Assembly: GCA_020851915.1 (NCBI GenBank)
Contig: JADZBT010000021.1
Span: 1 to 15,410, forward strand
DNA: 15,410 nt
Reading direction: 5' to 3'
DNA from: Alphaproteobacteria bacterium
Lineage (GTDB): Bacteria; Pseudomonadota; Alphaproteobacteria; Rickettsiales; RI-342
Shown here: positions 6,952-14,597 of the stretch, one piece after another
Layout: every line of letters begins with the position of its first letter
Position numbering within the stretch: the first letter of the stretch is position 1
Program-made: the position numbers and the translations under genes
The notes under the pieces: generated by a model
Seen by the model: the letters and a program-made list of their open reading frames with translations, nothing else
What the model was told of the DNA's origin: nothing
Databases searched by the model: none

Positions 6952-7392
6952 TTACTGAGCAGCCGGAGCTTCTTCAGCAGCCGGAGCAGCTTCCGTGCCT
7001 TCAGCAGCCGGAGCAGCTTCGCCCATCGGAGCTTCTTCAGCAGCCGGAGCAACTTCGCCGCCAGCAGCCGGAGCAGCTTCGCCCATCGGAGCTTCTTCAG
7101 CTACGACCGGAGCAGCTTCTTCTACAGGAGCTTCTGCAGCGGCAGGAGCCTCTTCGGTTGCCGGAACTGCAGCAGCGCCTTCAGCCAGAGCCTTTGCCTG
7201 AACGTCAGCCTCCGAAGCGGTCTGGCAGAGGCGATCCTCAGCAGACTTTTCGCCCATAGCGGCACATTTCTCAAGAATCTGAGCGCGGCGCGCCTCGTCT
7301 TTTACGAGATCGTCAACGCTGGGCTGGCATGCAGCGAGCAGGCCTGCCGCCACTGCAAACGCAGCAATCGTGGTTACGCGGGATATACGCAT
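6952..7392 (-). CDS. EexN-like small lipoprotein with Ala/Glu/Pro repeat tail
   Basis: The 146-residue product begins at the ATG at 7392, which has AAGGAG 9 bases upstream; an in-frame candidate start farther upstream at 7467 lacks such support. The signal peptide ends in the lipobox LAAC (Cys22). The short mature domain, about residues 22-65 (VDDLVKDEARRAQILEKC, then a second Cys before QTASEADVQA), resembles the EexN family of small lipoproteins first known from plasmid entry exclusion but also found widely in chromosomes. Residues 70-146 are a low-complexity tail of Ala, Glu and Pro with EEAPMGEAAPAA present twice. Such tails often span the periplasm or cell wall as flexible spacers. Function is not known; exclusion of plasmids should not be assumed, as no conjugation gene is nearby. 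Confidence 0.75.
   Translation of the reverse strand: MRISRVTTIAAFAVAAGLLAACQPSVDDLVKDEARRAQILEKCAAMGEKSAEDRLCQTASEADVQAKALAEGAAAVPATEEAPAAAEAPVEEAAPVVAEEAPMGEAAPAAGGEVAPAAEEAPMGEAAPAAEGTEAAPAAEEAPAAQ
7002..7101. repeat. 40-bp exact direct repeat, 60-bp period, inside the EexN-like gene
   Basis: The stretch 7002-7041 recurs identically at 7062-7101. It encodes the duplicated EEAPMGEAAPAA segment of the lipoprotein tail. Shorter copies of the AGCAGCCGGAGC unit flank it between 6960 and 7140. Identity at DNA level indicates recent duplication or slippage. Confidence 0.9.
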
Positions 7393-7423
7393 AGTTACAT
7401 TCTCCTTGGTGGTTAGAGGGCCC

Positions 7424-7452
7424 GTAATAGCGGGTCTGATATAATTTATCAA
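7424..7452 (-). promoter_or_regulatory. Likely sigma-70 promoter of the EexN-like lipoprotein gene
   Basis: On the minus strand TTGATA (5/6) and TATTAC (4/6) are 17 bases apart, about 30 bases ahead of the ATG at 7392. With the terminator downstream this makes the lipoprotein a single-gene transcript separate from the thiL operon. Confidence 0.4.
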
Positions 7453-7488
7453 CCATGAATATCGCATAATTCCGCAAAAAACAGCTTT

Positions 7489-8466
7489 TTATGCGGCAAA
7501 ATGCACGAATCCCATGCGTTCAAGCGCAATAGGAGCTCCGTTTTCGCCGATGACCCTGACCCCGGCCCCTTTCTCGATGCGGCCGATCTCGGTAAGCGGC
7601 AGTCCGAGCGCCGCAGAGAGCGCCGTGATCTTCCGTGTATCTGCGGACGCCACGGTAAAGAGCAGTTCGTAATCATCACCACCGGTAAGCGCATCCTGAC
7701 GTTTTTCAGGCTTTTTCCCTACCACAGCATTAAATGCCTGCGAAACCGGGATCTTATCCTGATAGATACGCGCCCCCACACGGGAGCATTCGCAGATATG
7801 CGAAAGATCCGCCACCAACCCGTCAGAAATATCGACAGCGGCATGGGCCAGCTTTCGCAACTTTAATCCCAACGCGATGCGAGGTTCGGGCCGATAATAG
7901 CGTTTTTCGAGAAATTTCCGCGCCTTCGCATCACGGCAGGGCAGCCCCCAGCGCAGGAGTTTCAGGCCCAGCGCGCTATCGCCTGCCGTGCCGGATACGT
8001 AGATGATGTCCCCCACCTTCGCGCCGTTGCGCCTGAGGGCTTCGCCTTTCTTCACCTTGCCGAATGCGGTGAGCGAAAAGCACAGATGCGTGGGCGCGGC
8101 CACTGTATCGCCGCCCAGCAATGTGATGCCGAATTTTTTCTGGTCTTTGGCAAGCCCGCGCGTGAACGCCTTGACGAACGCCTCATCCGCGCGCGGCGGC
8201 AACATGACGGCCAGCGCATAGGCGTAAGGTTCCGCGCCCATGGCCGCAAGATCGGAAAGATTCACGCGCAATAATTTCTGTGCGATCAACGCCGGGTCTT
8301 CGTCGCCCAGGAAATGCACGCCCTCGACGATGGCGTCCTTGGTGACGACCAGTTCATGGCCTTTGGGTATCCGCACCACCGCTGCATCATCGGAGAGGCT
8401 GAACGCGCCCGCCTGCCGCTTAGCGAGCGGCGCAAAATAGCGGCGGATGAAATCGAATTCGGACAT
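7489..8466 (-). CDS. thiL: Thiamine-monophosphate kinase
   Basis: ThiL phosphorylates thiamine monophosphate to the active cofactor thiamine diphosphate, using ATP in the cytoplasm. The 325-residue length is normal. The metal and nucleotide motifs of the PurM/ThiL superfamily are all present in order: SDDAAV (25-30), VTKDAIVEGVHF (41-52), NLSDLAAMGA (69-78), LLGGDT (116-121), DISDGL (212-217) and GGDDYELLF (262-270). It is the last gene of the rib-nusB operon, 35 bp after nusB, an arrangement common in proteobacteria. The ATG at 8466 gives the expected N terminus (SEFDFIRRYF). Confidence 0.97.
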   Translation of the reverse strand: MSEFDFIRRYFAPLAKRQAGAFSLSDDAAVVRIPKGHELVVTKDAIVEGVHFLGDEDPALIAQKLLRVNLSDLAAMGAEPYAYALAVMLPPRADEAFVKAFTRGLAKDQKKFGITLLGGDTVAAPTHLCFSLTAFGKVKKGEALRRNGAKVGDIIYVSGTAGDSALGLKLLRWGLPCRDAKARKFLEKRYYRPEPRIALGLKLRKLAHAAVDISDGLVADLSHICECSRVGARIYQDKIPVSQAFNAVVGKKPEKRQDALTGGDDYELLFTVASADTRKITALSAALGLPLTEIGRIEKGAGVRVIGENGAPIALERMGFVHFAA

Positions 8467-8501
8467 GGAGCTAACGCCTGTTCAGGAGGCAGGAACGCGC
8501 C

Positions 8502-8999
8502 TTACTGTCCCCCATCACGCACCGAACCGGCGATTTTGTCAAGGATGCCGTTGACGAATCCGGTGTCCTTCTCGTCGGCGAAAGCCGCCGTCACGTCCGT
8601 GTATTCATTGATGATCGCGCGCGAAGGGGTCTGCGGCTGGTACAACAATTCATAAATGCCCGCGCGCAGGATCGCTTTCAGCACCGGGTCGATGCGCTCG
8701 GGCCGCCATTTCTCGGAAAGATGGGTACGCATGGTGTCGTCGATGCTTTCCTGGTTCTGGCACGCGCCTTCCACCAGTTGCGTGAGGAATGCCATATCCG
8801 GCTCGATATTGAGCATCTCTTCGCTGGCGGAATGGGTACGGTTGCCGAGCAACTGCCCGCTGAACTGCACCAGCGCAGTAGCAGCATCCTGCTCGCCGCC
8901 GGAGATGCCGATATGGTAGAGCACCTGCGATGCGGCCAGCCGCGCCGCACTACGCCGCACGATGGCCTCGGGACGTCCTTTTTTGCTTTCTGCGCTCAT
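8502..8999 (-). CDS. nusB: Transcription antitermination factor NusB
   Basis: NusB is an all-helical RNA-binding protein that joins NusE (ribosomal protein S10) at boxA to prevent premature termination in rRNA operons. The 165-residue sequence has the family pattern: RRSAARLAASQVLYHI near the N terminus, ERIDPVLKAILRAGIYEL in the middle, and SRAIINEYTDVTAAF then GFVNGILDKIA at the end. The start ATG overlaps the ribH stop in an ATGA, so the two are translationally coupled. The region between the first and second helices is a little longer than in E. coli, as is usual in alphaproteobacteria. Confidence 0.96.
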   Translation of the reverse strand: MSAESKKGRPEAIVRRSAARLAASQVLYHIGISGGEQDAATALVQFSGQLLGNRTHSASEEMLNIEPDMAFLTQLVEGACQNQESIDDTMRTHLSEKWRPERIDPVLKAILRAGIYELLYQPQTPSRAIINEYTDVTAAFADEKDTGFVNGILDKIAGSVRDGGQ

Positions 9000-9430
9000 C
9001 GTGTTGCTACCTTGAATTTTGTTTTAAGCGCGATCATCCTAAGGCACGCTTGCACCGCATCCGCTCCCTTGTCGCATTTTTTTCCGCCCGCCCGCGCCAT
9101 CGCCTGCTCCCGGTTTTCCACGGTGAGTATCCCGTTACCGATCGCCGCCTGATGCTGTAGCGATAACTCCATCAGCCCCCGCGCGCTCTCCGCACAGACA
9201 TAATCATAATGCGTCGTTTCGCCGCGAATAACGCACCCCAGCGCCACGAACCCATCATATGCCCCACTCTCCAGTGCGAAACGGATAGCAGCGGGCACTT
9301 CGAACGCGCCCGGAACCGTCATTATCTCGAAACTGTGCCCGCCGCGCTTTAGCTCCGCCACCGCGCCCTTGGTGAGTGCATCGGCGATGTCGTCGTAGAA
9401 ACGGGATTCGACTATGAGTATATGCGCCAC
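8996..9430 (-). CDS. ribH: 6,7-dimethyl-8-ribityllumazine synthase
   Basis: RibH condenses the ribityl-aminouracil with dihydroxybutanone phosphate to give lumazine, the step before riboflavin. Visible motifs are HILIVESRFYDDIADAL, VPGAFEVPAAI, and GCVIRGETTHYDYVC with the catalytic His, then GILTVENREQA. I chose the GTG at 9430, 10 bases after the ribB stop, which gives about 144 residues and an N terminus like that of relatives. A TTG at 9487 would extend it by 19 residues with no family resemblance and lies inside ribB. The gene is coupled to nusB downstream by a 4-base overlap. Confidence 0.95.
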   Translation of the reverse strand: MAHILIVESRFYDDIADALTKGAVAELKRGGHSFEIMTVPGAFEVPAAIRFALESGAYDGFVALGCVIRGETTHYDYVCAESARGLMELSLQHQAAIGNGILTVENREQAMARAGGKKCDKGADAVQACLRMIALKTKFKVATR

Positions 9431-9440
9431 GGCGATCTTT

Positions 9441-10556
9441 CTACGTGATGGGATAATGCCCGGTGATGGTGAGGCCGTATCCTTCAAGGCCCACCACCGG
9501 GCGGCTGGAATTGGTCAACAATAGCATCTCGCGCACGCCCAAATCGAGCAGAATCTGCGCGCCGATGCCATAATCGCGCAACGGCGCCGACGCCGGAAGC
9601 GCCGCGTCGCCCCGCTGGCGGGCAGAGAGCTTGTCGGAAAGCGCGGTACGCACCGCCTCACGCAGCAGCACGACGACGCCGCTTCCCTCCTCGCCGATGA
9701 TCTCCATCGCGCGCTGGAGATCGCCGCCGCGATTGCCGTAACTATCGCCCAGCACGTCGTGCAGAATATCGAGTGCATGCATGCGTACCGGCACAGGCTT
9801 GCCCGGCGTGATGACGCCCTTCACCAGCGCCACATGCTCAATATTTTCAACGCGATTGGTGTAAATAACCATGCGGAAATCGCCGCCGTGGCGGCTGTGG
9901 AACGTGGTTTCCAGCGTGCGCTCCACCAGCCGGTCGTGTTTCAGGCGGTAGGCGATGAGGTCGGCGATGGTGGCGATCTTCAGGTCATGCGCCCGCGCGA
10001 ACGGCAGCAGGTCGGGAAGCCGCGCCATCGTGCCATCGTCATTCATGATCTCGCAGATGACGCCTGCGGGCGGCAGCCCCGCAAGGCGCGCAATATCCAC
10101 CGCCGCCTCCGTATGGCCCGCACGCACCAGCACGCCGCCGTCACGCGCGACCAGCGGAAACACATGCCCCGGCGTGCAAATATCCTCCGGCCCTCTGGCC
10201 AGGTCGGTGGCCACCGCGATGGTATGCGCGCGATCAGCGGCGGAGATGCCAGTAGTAACCCCTTCCTTCGCCTCAATGGATACGGTGAATGCCGTGCTAT
10301 GGCGCGATTCATTATGCCGCGCCATGAGCGGCAGGTTCAGACGCTCCACCTGCTCGTGCATCATGGCAAGGCAGATCAGTCCGCGCCCATATTTGGCCAT
10401 GAAGTTGATCGCATCCGCATCCGCATGCGCGGACGGAATAACAAGGTCGCCCTCATTCTCGCGATCCTCATCATCGATGAGGATGCACATGCGGCCCGCC
10501 TTGATGTCGACAAGCACGTCCTCGATGGAGGAAAGTTGTGTTTCGGTATGCGGCAC
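9441..10556 (-). CDS. ribB: 3,4-dihydroxy-2-butanone-4-phosphate synthase fused to a degenerate GTP cyclohydrolase II-like domain (RibBX type)
   Basis: Residues 1-205 form a complete RibB domain, which makes dihydroxybutanone phosphate from ribulose 5-phosphate: DDEDRENEGDL (28-38), RHNESRHSTAF, TTGISAADRA, TPGHVFPLVARDGG, RAGHTEAAVD and CEIMNDDGTMAR. Residues 210-371 follow the fold of GTP cyclohydrolase II, and the end (LRDYGIGAQILLDLGV, GLEGYGL) is well kept. The active site is not. The Cys ligands expected after HS-C and in RCDCG are replaced (HALDIL, SYGNRGGDL), and the RQEGRGIGL segment reads REAVRTALSDKL. The second domain therefore cannot be a zinc-dependent cyclohydrolase as known. 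Alphaproteobacteria are known to carry such RibB-plus-inactive-domain proteins with a separate RibA elsewhere. The gene lies between the 108-residue orphan and ribH. Confidence 0.93.
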   Translation of the reverse strand: MPHTETQLSSIEDVLVDIKAGRMCILIDDEDRENEGDLVIPSAHADADAINFMAKYGRGLICLAMMHEQVERLNLPLMARHNESRHSTAFTVSIEAKEGVTTGISAADRAHTIAVATDLARGPEDICTPGHVFPLVARDGGVLVRAGHTEAAVDIARLAGLPPAGVICEIMNDDGTMARLPDLLPFARAHDLKIATIADLIAYRLKHDRLVERTLETTFHSRHGGDFRMVIYTNRVENIEHVALVKGVITPGKPVPVRMHALDILHDVLGDSYGNRGGDLQRAMEIIGEEGSGVVVLLREAVRTALSDKLSARQRGDAALPASAPLRDYGIGAQILLDLGVREMLLLTNSSRPVVGLEGYGLTITGHYPIT

Positions 10557-10596
10557 TCATGTACTCCATGATATGTGAATATTGGCGTCCGCGCCG

Positions 10597-10923
10597 TCAG
10601 CCCAGAAGATTTTCGCTTTTCTTGAAGCTCATCGCTTCCCAATCCCGCCCAAATACGTTTTGCAGACTTGCGGTCAATGCATCCCTGACCTCTTTTTCTG
10701 TGCCATACTTTGTCCCCAATTCCAAGGGCACTGAGCCGGAGATGATACCTATCTCATTTCTAGTGCCATCGGCTCCAAGGCCCTGAACGGTTCTAAATTT
10801 GCGGAACGCCGCATACATCATCCCGGCGGCATCGTCGAATGACATAGTTCCCTGAGCAAGCCCAGCTATGATCTTCCCAATTACATCATCCGTTAAGTTC
10901 GTACTTCTTTTAGGTGTGCTCAT
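10597..10923 (-). CDS. Unrecognised 108-residue protein inside the riboflavin operon
   Basis: I do not recognise this protein. It begins three bases after the ribE stop; the last ribE codons supply GGAAGGA as its ribosome site, so translation is coupled. It has no signal peptide, membrane segment or cysteine. The N-terminal half has an amphipathic, helical look (DDVIGKIIAGLAQGTMSFDDAAGMMYAAFRK read in two parts) and the C-terminal half contains EKEVRDALTASLQNVFGRDWEAMSF. By hand count the gene is about 51% GC, against about 65% in an adjoining stretch of ribE, and its codon use includes more A/T-ending codons. That suggests arrival by transfer into the operon. A role in flavin metabolism is possible only by association. 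Confidence 0.78.
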   Translation of the reverse strand: MSTPKRSTNLTDDVIGKIIAGLAQGTMSFDDAAGMMYAAFRKFRTVQGLGADGTRNEIGIISGSVPLELGTKYGTEKEVRDALTASLQNVFGRDWEAMSFKKSENLLG

Positions 10924-10926
10924 GTT

Positions 10927-11520
10927 CTATCCTTCCGAATCAGCTAACAATCTCTCCACATAGCGCGCGAGCATGTCCACTTCCAGATTCAGCCGCGCCC
11001 CCCTCACCGCATCGCCCAGCGTTGTATGCTGCAAGGTATGCGGAATGATGTTCACCGTGAAGCGCACACCCTGCACCGCGTTCACCGTGAGCGATACGCC
11101 ATCGAGCGTCACCGAGCCTTTTTCCGCGATGAATTTCGCCAGCGGAGCGGGCGCGGCGAGCGTCAGTACATGCGCGCCACCCGCGATGCTCACGTCCACT
11201 ATCTCCGCGAGGCCGTCCACATGGCCGGACACCATATGCCCACCCAGCGCATCGCCCATGCGGAGCGCCTGCTCAAGATTCACCTTCGTTCCCTGCGCCC
11301 ACGATCCCGCCGTGGTACGCGCGCAGGTTTCCGGCGATACTTCCACTGCGAACCAGCCCGCGCCTTTCTCCACCACCGTCAGGCATACGCCCGCACAGGC
11401 GATGGAATCGCCCAGCGCCACGCGCGCCATGTCGTAGTGTGTCGCAATGGTGACGCGGGCGTTGCCGCCCGGCAGCACGCTCGACACCGTGCCGACGTCC
11501 GTGATGATCCCTGTGAACAC
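10927..11520 (-). CDS. ribE: Riboflavin synthase, alpha chain
   Basis: Riboflavin synthase dismutates two lumazine molecules to riboflavin in the last step of the pathway. The 197-residue protein shows the expected start MFTGIITDVG and two tandem lumazine-binding repeats, about 1-97 and 98-190. Each repeat has a copy of the barrel motif: GVCLTVV in the first and GVSLTVN in the second, plus GGHMVSGHVDG at the junction. The GTG start at 11520 overlaps the ribD stop by one base (TAGTG), so the genes are coupled. Its end also provides the ribosome site for the orphan gene that follows. The name ribC is used for the same enzyme in E. coli. Confidence 0.97.
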   Translation of the reverse strand: MFTGIITDVGTVSSVLPGGNARVTIATHYDMARVALGDSIACAGVCLTVVEKGAGWFAVEVSPETCARTTAGSWAQGTKVNLEQALRMGDALGGHMVSGHVDGLAEIVDVSIAGGAHVLTLAAPAPLAKFIAEKGSVTLDGVSLTVNAVQGVRFTVNIIPHTLQHTTLGDAVRGARLNLEVDMLARYVERLLADSEG

Positions 11521-12644
11521 TAATTACCTGCCGCCGCCTCGTACACTTCCAGTATATCGTCCCCGACCGGCCTTATAGCAGTACGCGAGAAATGCGGCAA
11601 TGCTTCCATACGCTCCAGCCCCATATGGGCCACGGCGGGCAGGCCGTCCTCGCCCATCATGGTGGCGGCGCGGAACCAGTAGACGCGGTCCATGAGCCGC
11701 TCTTTTACCACGGCGGTCGCCACCTGCGCGCCGCCCTCGATGAACACGCGGGTGATGCCCTCCTGCGCCAGCGTGGCAAGCGCTGTGGAGAGATCCACAT
11801 GCCCCGCCGTATCGTGCGTGGTGAATATCTTGACGCCCTTGGCGAGCAGCGCGTCACTCTTCTTGCCCTGCGTCCGGACGGCGCGCTCAAGTGTTATCAC
11901 CCAGAGCGGTATGTCCTTCGCGCTTGCTACGAGGCGGCTGTTCTCGTCAATGATGAGGCGGCTATCCAATACCACGCGCACAGGAGAATATCCCTCCAGC
12001 CCCGGCAGGCGGCAGGTGAGCATCGGGTCATCGGCATAGACCGTGCTGCTGCCCACCAGAATGGCGTCATACTGCGCGCGCAGGCGGTGCACCACCCCGC
12101 GCGCGGGTGCGCCCGTGATCCACTGGCTGTCGCCGGAGCGCAGCGCGATGCGCCCGTCGAGCGTCGTCGCATATTTGAGCGCGACGTAGGGCATGCGCTG
12201 TTCGATGCGCTTGAAGAATCCGGCGTTGAGCGCGCGCGCTTCCACCTCGCATACGCCCACGGCAACCTCGATGCCCGCTTCTTTCAGGATGGCGATGCCT
12301 GCGCCGTTGGTGCGGTCGTCGGGGTCTTTCACCGCTACAACGACGCGCGCGATACCGGAATTCGCCAATGATCTCGCACAGGACGGCGTTTTGCCTTCGT
12401 GGGCGCAAGGCTCCAGCGTGACATAGGCGGTCGCGCCCTTCGCCGCATCGCCCGCCCGGGCGAGTGCTTCCATCTCGGCATGCGGGCGTCCGCCCGGTTG
12501 CGTCCAGCCGCGCGCGATGACCTGGCCATCCTTTACGAGCACGCAGCCCACGGCAGGATTCGGCCAGACATTGCCCAAGCCCCGGCGCGCAAGCCCGAGC
12601 GCCATCTGCATATAACGGAGGTCAGTGGTGAGGGTGTCGGACAT
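11520..12644 (-). CDS. ribD: Bifunctional diaminohydroxyphosphoribosylaminopyrimidine deaminase / 5-amino-6-(5-phosphoribosylamino)uracil reductase
   Basis: RibD performs the second and third steps of riboflavin synthesis. The N-terminal deaminase domain has the zinc site HAE (55-57) and PCAHEGKTPSC, giving ligands His55, Cys80 and Cys89 and catalytic Glu57. The C-terminal NADPH-dependent reductase domain, from about residue 150, shows PYVALKYATTLDGRIA, SQWITG, DAILVGSSTVYADDP and FIEGGAQVA. The length of 374 residues is typical. The ATG at 12644 follows an 80-bp gap after nrdR in which I see no riboswitch or terminator, only a C-rich stretch. It overlaps ribE by one base at its end. Confidence 0.97.
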   Translation of the reverse strand: MSDTLTTDLRYMQMALGLARRGLGNVWPNPAVGCVLVKDGQVIARGWTQPGGRPHAEMEALARAGDAAKGATAYVTLEPCAHEGKTPSCARSLANSGIARVVVAVKDPDDRTNGAGIAILKEAGIEVAVGVCEVEARALNAGFFKRIEQRMPYVALKYATTLDGRIALRSGDSQWITGAPARGVVHRLRAQYDAILVGSSTVYADDPMLTCRLPGLEGYSPVRVVLDSRLIIDENSRLVASAKDIPLWVITLERAVRTQGKKSDALLAKGVKIFTTHDTAGHVDLSTALATLAQEGITRVFIEGGAQVATAVVKERLMDRVYWFRAATMMGEDGLPAVAHMGLERMEALPHFSRTAIRPVGDDILEVYEAAAGN

Positions 12645-12724
12645 AGCAGACGCTCGCAGGTCGCATGGTTTCGGCAGTTGCGGTTACCCTACCACTGACC
12701 CCCGACCCCCCACAACCGATTTTG

Positions 12725-13189
12725 CTATTTCTTCTTCTTCGCCGGCCCCAGATTGCCGACGAGGCTTTCGAAGTCCTTGGCCTCGCGGAAGTTACGGTAT
12801 ACGGACGCGAAGCGGATATAGGCCACGTCGTCGGTATTCTTGAGTGCTTCCATGACCATCTCGCCGATGAGGTCGGTGGCGATCTCGCTCTCGCCCATGC
12901 TTTCCAGCTTGCGGACGATGTTGTTCACCATCTGCTCGACCTGCTCCTCATCGACCGGGCGCTTGCGTACGGCCATGGTGATGGAGCGCGCGATCTTGTC
13001 GCGATCGAAGGGGCGGCGCACGCCGTTCTTTTTGACGACGGTGAGTTCACGCAGTTGCACACGCTCGAACGTAGTGAAGCGCGAATCGCATTCCGGGCAG
13101 TAGCGGCGGCGGCGGATCGCCATACCGTCCTCGCTGGGACGCGAATCTTTTACCTGCGTATCTTCATGGCCGCAAAAAGGACATTTCAT
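12725..13189 (-). CDS. nrdR: Transcriptional repressor NrdR
   Basis: NrdR represses ribonucleotide reductase genes according to the ATP/dATP state of the cell. The N-terminal zinc ribbon has CPFC (Cys3, Cys6) and CPEC (Cys31, Cys34), with the DNA-contacting RRRRYC before the second pair. An ATP-cone domain covers about residues 49-139 (VVKKNGVRRPFDRDKIARSI, then DVAYIRFASVYRNF). The Lys-rich end (AKKKK) is a common feature in alphaproteobacteria. The gene lies between glyA and ribD, as in many members of that class; the link is one of gene order, not pathway. I saw no NrdR box pair in this window. Confidence 0.97.
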   Translation of the reverse strand: MKCPFCGHEDTQVKDSRPSEDGMAIRRRRYCPECDSRFTTFERVQLRELTVVKKNGVRRPFDRDKIARSITMAVRKRPVDEEQVEQMVNNIVRKLESMGESEIATDLIGEMVMEALKNTDDVAYIRFASVYRNFREAKDFESLVGNLGPAKKKK

Positions 13190-13239
13190 CGCCGAAGCTC
13201 ATCGTTGTTTATACGAGTATCGAGCCGGCGTCCTTACGG

Positions 13240-14544
13240 TTAATTCCCGTAGATCGGGAAGCGGTCGCACAGCTGCTCCACCGCCTTTAACACGTTTGCT
13301 TCCGTTTTGCCATTATTATCAACATCTTGTGCCAAACCATCCAGAACATCCCCTATCAGGTGGCCGATTTGTGTGAATTCTGCCACACCGAACCCACGGG
13401 TAGTGCCAGCCGGGGAACCCAGCCGCACGCCGGAGGTTACCATGGGTTTTTCGGGGTCGAAGGGTATGGCATTCTTGTTACAGGTGAGGCCCGCGCGCTC
13501 AAGGCTCTGCTCCACCACGTTGCCGGTGAGCTTCTTGGGCCGCAGATCCACCAGCACGATATGGCTGTCCGTACCGCCGGATACGATCGCCAGTCCGCGC
13601 TCGACCAGCGTTTTCGCCAGCGCGCGCGCGTTATCGATGGTCGCCTGCCCATAGGCCTTGAACTCCGGCGTGAGCGCCTCGCCCAGCGCCACGGCCTTGG
13701 CCGCGATGACATGCATCAGCGGGCCGCCCTGCAGGCCGGGGAATATCGCCGAATTGATCTTCTTGGCGATCTCCTCGTCATTGGTGAAGATCATGCCGCC
13801 GCGCGGGCCGCGCAGGGTCTTGTGCGTGGTGGTGGTAGTGACATGCGCGTGCGGAACCGGGTTCGGATAGACTCCCGCCGCAATCAGCCCCGCATAATGC
13901 GCCATATCGACCATCAGATATGCGCCAACACTGTCGGCGATCTTACGGAAGCGCGCGAAATCGATCTGGCGTGGATATGCCGATGCACCCGCCACGATCA
14001 TTTTCGGTTTATGTTCCTTGGCAAGACGTTCGACCTCTTCGTAATCGATCAGCGCGTCTTCCTGACGCACGCCATACTGCACCGGGTTGAACCATTTGCC
14101 CGACATATTGGGTTTCGCGCCATGGGTCAGGTGTCCGCCCGAGGCCAGCGACATGCCGAGGATGGTATCGCCCGGCTGCAGGAGCGCCAGAAAACATCCC
14201 TGATTCGCCTGCGAACCGGAGCTGGGCTGCACATTCACATAGGCCGAACCAAAGACCTTTTTGCCACGCTCGATAGCCAGCGATTCCACCACATCGGCAT
14301 ATTCGCACCCGCCGTAATAGCGCTTGCCCGGATAGCCTTCCGCATATTTGTTGGTGAATACCGAGCCTTGCGCTTCCAGCACTGCCTTGCTCACGATGTT
14401 CTCGGAGGCGATGAGCTCGATGCCCTTCTGCTCGCGCTTTAATTCCTTGCGGATAGCATCGAACACGTCCTTGTCGCGCGATTCCAGATCCGCGCCGAAG
14501 AAATCCTTGGTGTTATGCATGGTGGTCACTTTCGCTGATTGCAT
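13240..14544 (-). CDS. glyA: Serine hydroxymethyltransferase
   Basis: GlyA converts serine and tetrahydrofolate to glycine and methylene-tetrahydrofolate, the main entry of one-carbon units. The protein has 434 residues. Seen motifs: ELIASENIVSKAVLEAQGS, NKYAEGYPGKRYYGGCE, NVQPSSGSQAN, HLTHG, MVDMAHYAGLIAAG and the PLP-binding lysine in TTTTTHKTLRGPRGG (Lys242). The ATG at 14544 has GAGGGA six or so bases upstream; a second ATG eight codons on has no comparable site. The gene lies 53 bp after rpiB, and a 30-bp hairpin sits in that gap. The tetrahydrofolate- and PLP-binding parts look intact. Confidence 0.98.
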   Translation of the reverse strand: MQSAKVTTMHNTKDFFGADLESRDKDVFDAIRKELKREQKGIELIASENIVSKAVLEAQGSVFTNKYAEGYPGKRYYGGCEYADVVESLAIERGKKVFGSAYVNVQPSSGSQANQGCFLALLQPGDTILGMSLASGGHLTHGAKPNMSGKWFNPVQYGVRQEDALIDYEEVERLAKEHKPKMIVAGASAYPRQIDFARFRKIADSVGAYLMVDMAHYAGLIAAGVYPNPVPHAHVTTTTTHKTLRGPRGGMIFTNDEEIAKKINSAIFPGLQGGPLMHVIAAKAVALGEALTPEFKAYGQATIDNARALAKTLVERGLAIVSGGTDSHIVLVDLRPKKLTGNVVEQSLERAGLTCNKNAIPFDPEKPMVTSGVRLGSPAGTTRGFGVAEFTQIGHLIGDVLDGLAQDVDNNGKTEANVLKAVEQLCDRFPIYGN

Positions 14545-14563
14545 ATAATTCCCTCTTCATTAA

Positions 14564-14593
14564 CGTCATCCTGCGCGAAAGCGTAGGATGACG
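14564..14593. repeat. 30-bp palindromic hairpin between rpiB and glyA, REP-like
   Basis: CGTCATCCT-G-CGC and GCG-T-AGGATGACG pair around the loop GAAA with one G-T mismatch. It begins four bases after the rpiB stop. There is no T tract on either side, so it is not an intrinsic terminator. Palindromes with GTCATCC...GGATGAC arms and a GAAA loop occur as dispersed intergenic repeats in several alphaproteobacteria, but only one copy is in this window. Confidence 0.65.
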
Positions 14594-14597
14594 GCCT

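Noticed and set aside
6960..7140. Regularly spaced repeats that could suggest a CRISPR array
   Set aside because: Units are in frame with a lipoprotein tail, spacing is short and the 'spacers' resemble the repeats; no cas genes.
6841..7416. Plus-strand frame with Ser/Phe/Arg repeats
   Set aside because: Antisense of the Ala/Glu/Pro repeat tail of the lipoprotein and crosses the terminator hairpin; no ribosome site or family resemblance.
7472..7496. Inverted repeat CCGCAAAAA/TTTTTATGCGG at the end of thiL, as a terminator
   Set aside because: The stem is half A-T, has a bulge and overlaps the stop codon, and no T tract follows the hairpin.
12645..12724. Possible FMN riboswitch ahead of ribD
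   Set aside because: The 80-bp gap is too short and shows none of the conserved RFN segments; it only holds a C-rich stretch.
13327..14442. Long plus-strand frame (371 codons) opposite glyA
   Set aside because: A high-GC shadow: the minus strand encodes an unmistakable serine hydroxymethyltransferase, and the shadow is rich in His/Arg with no recognisable motif.
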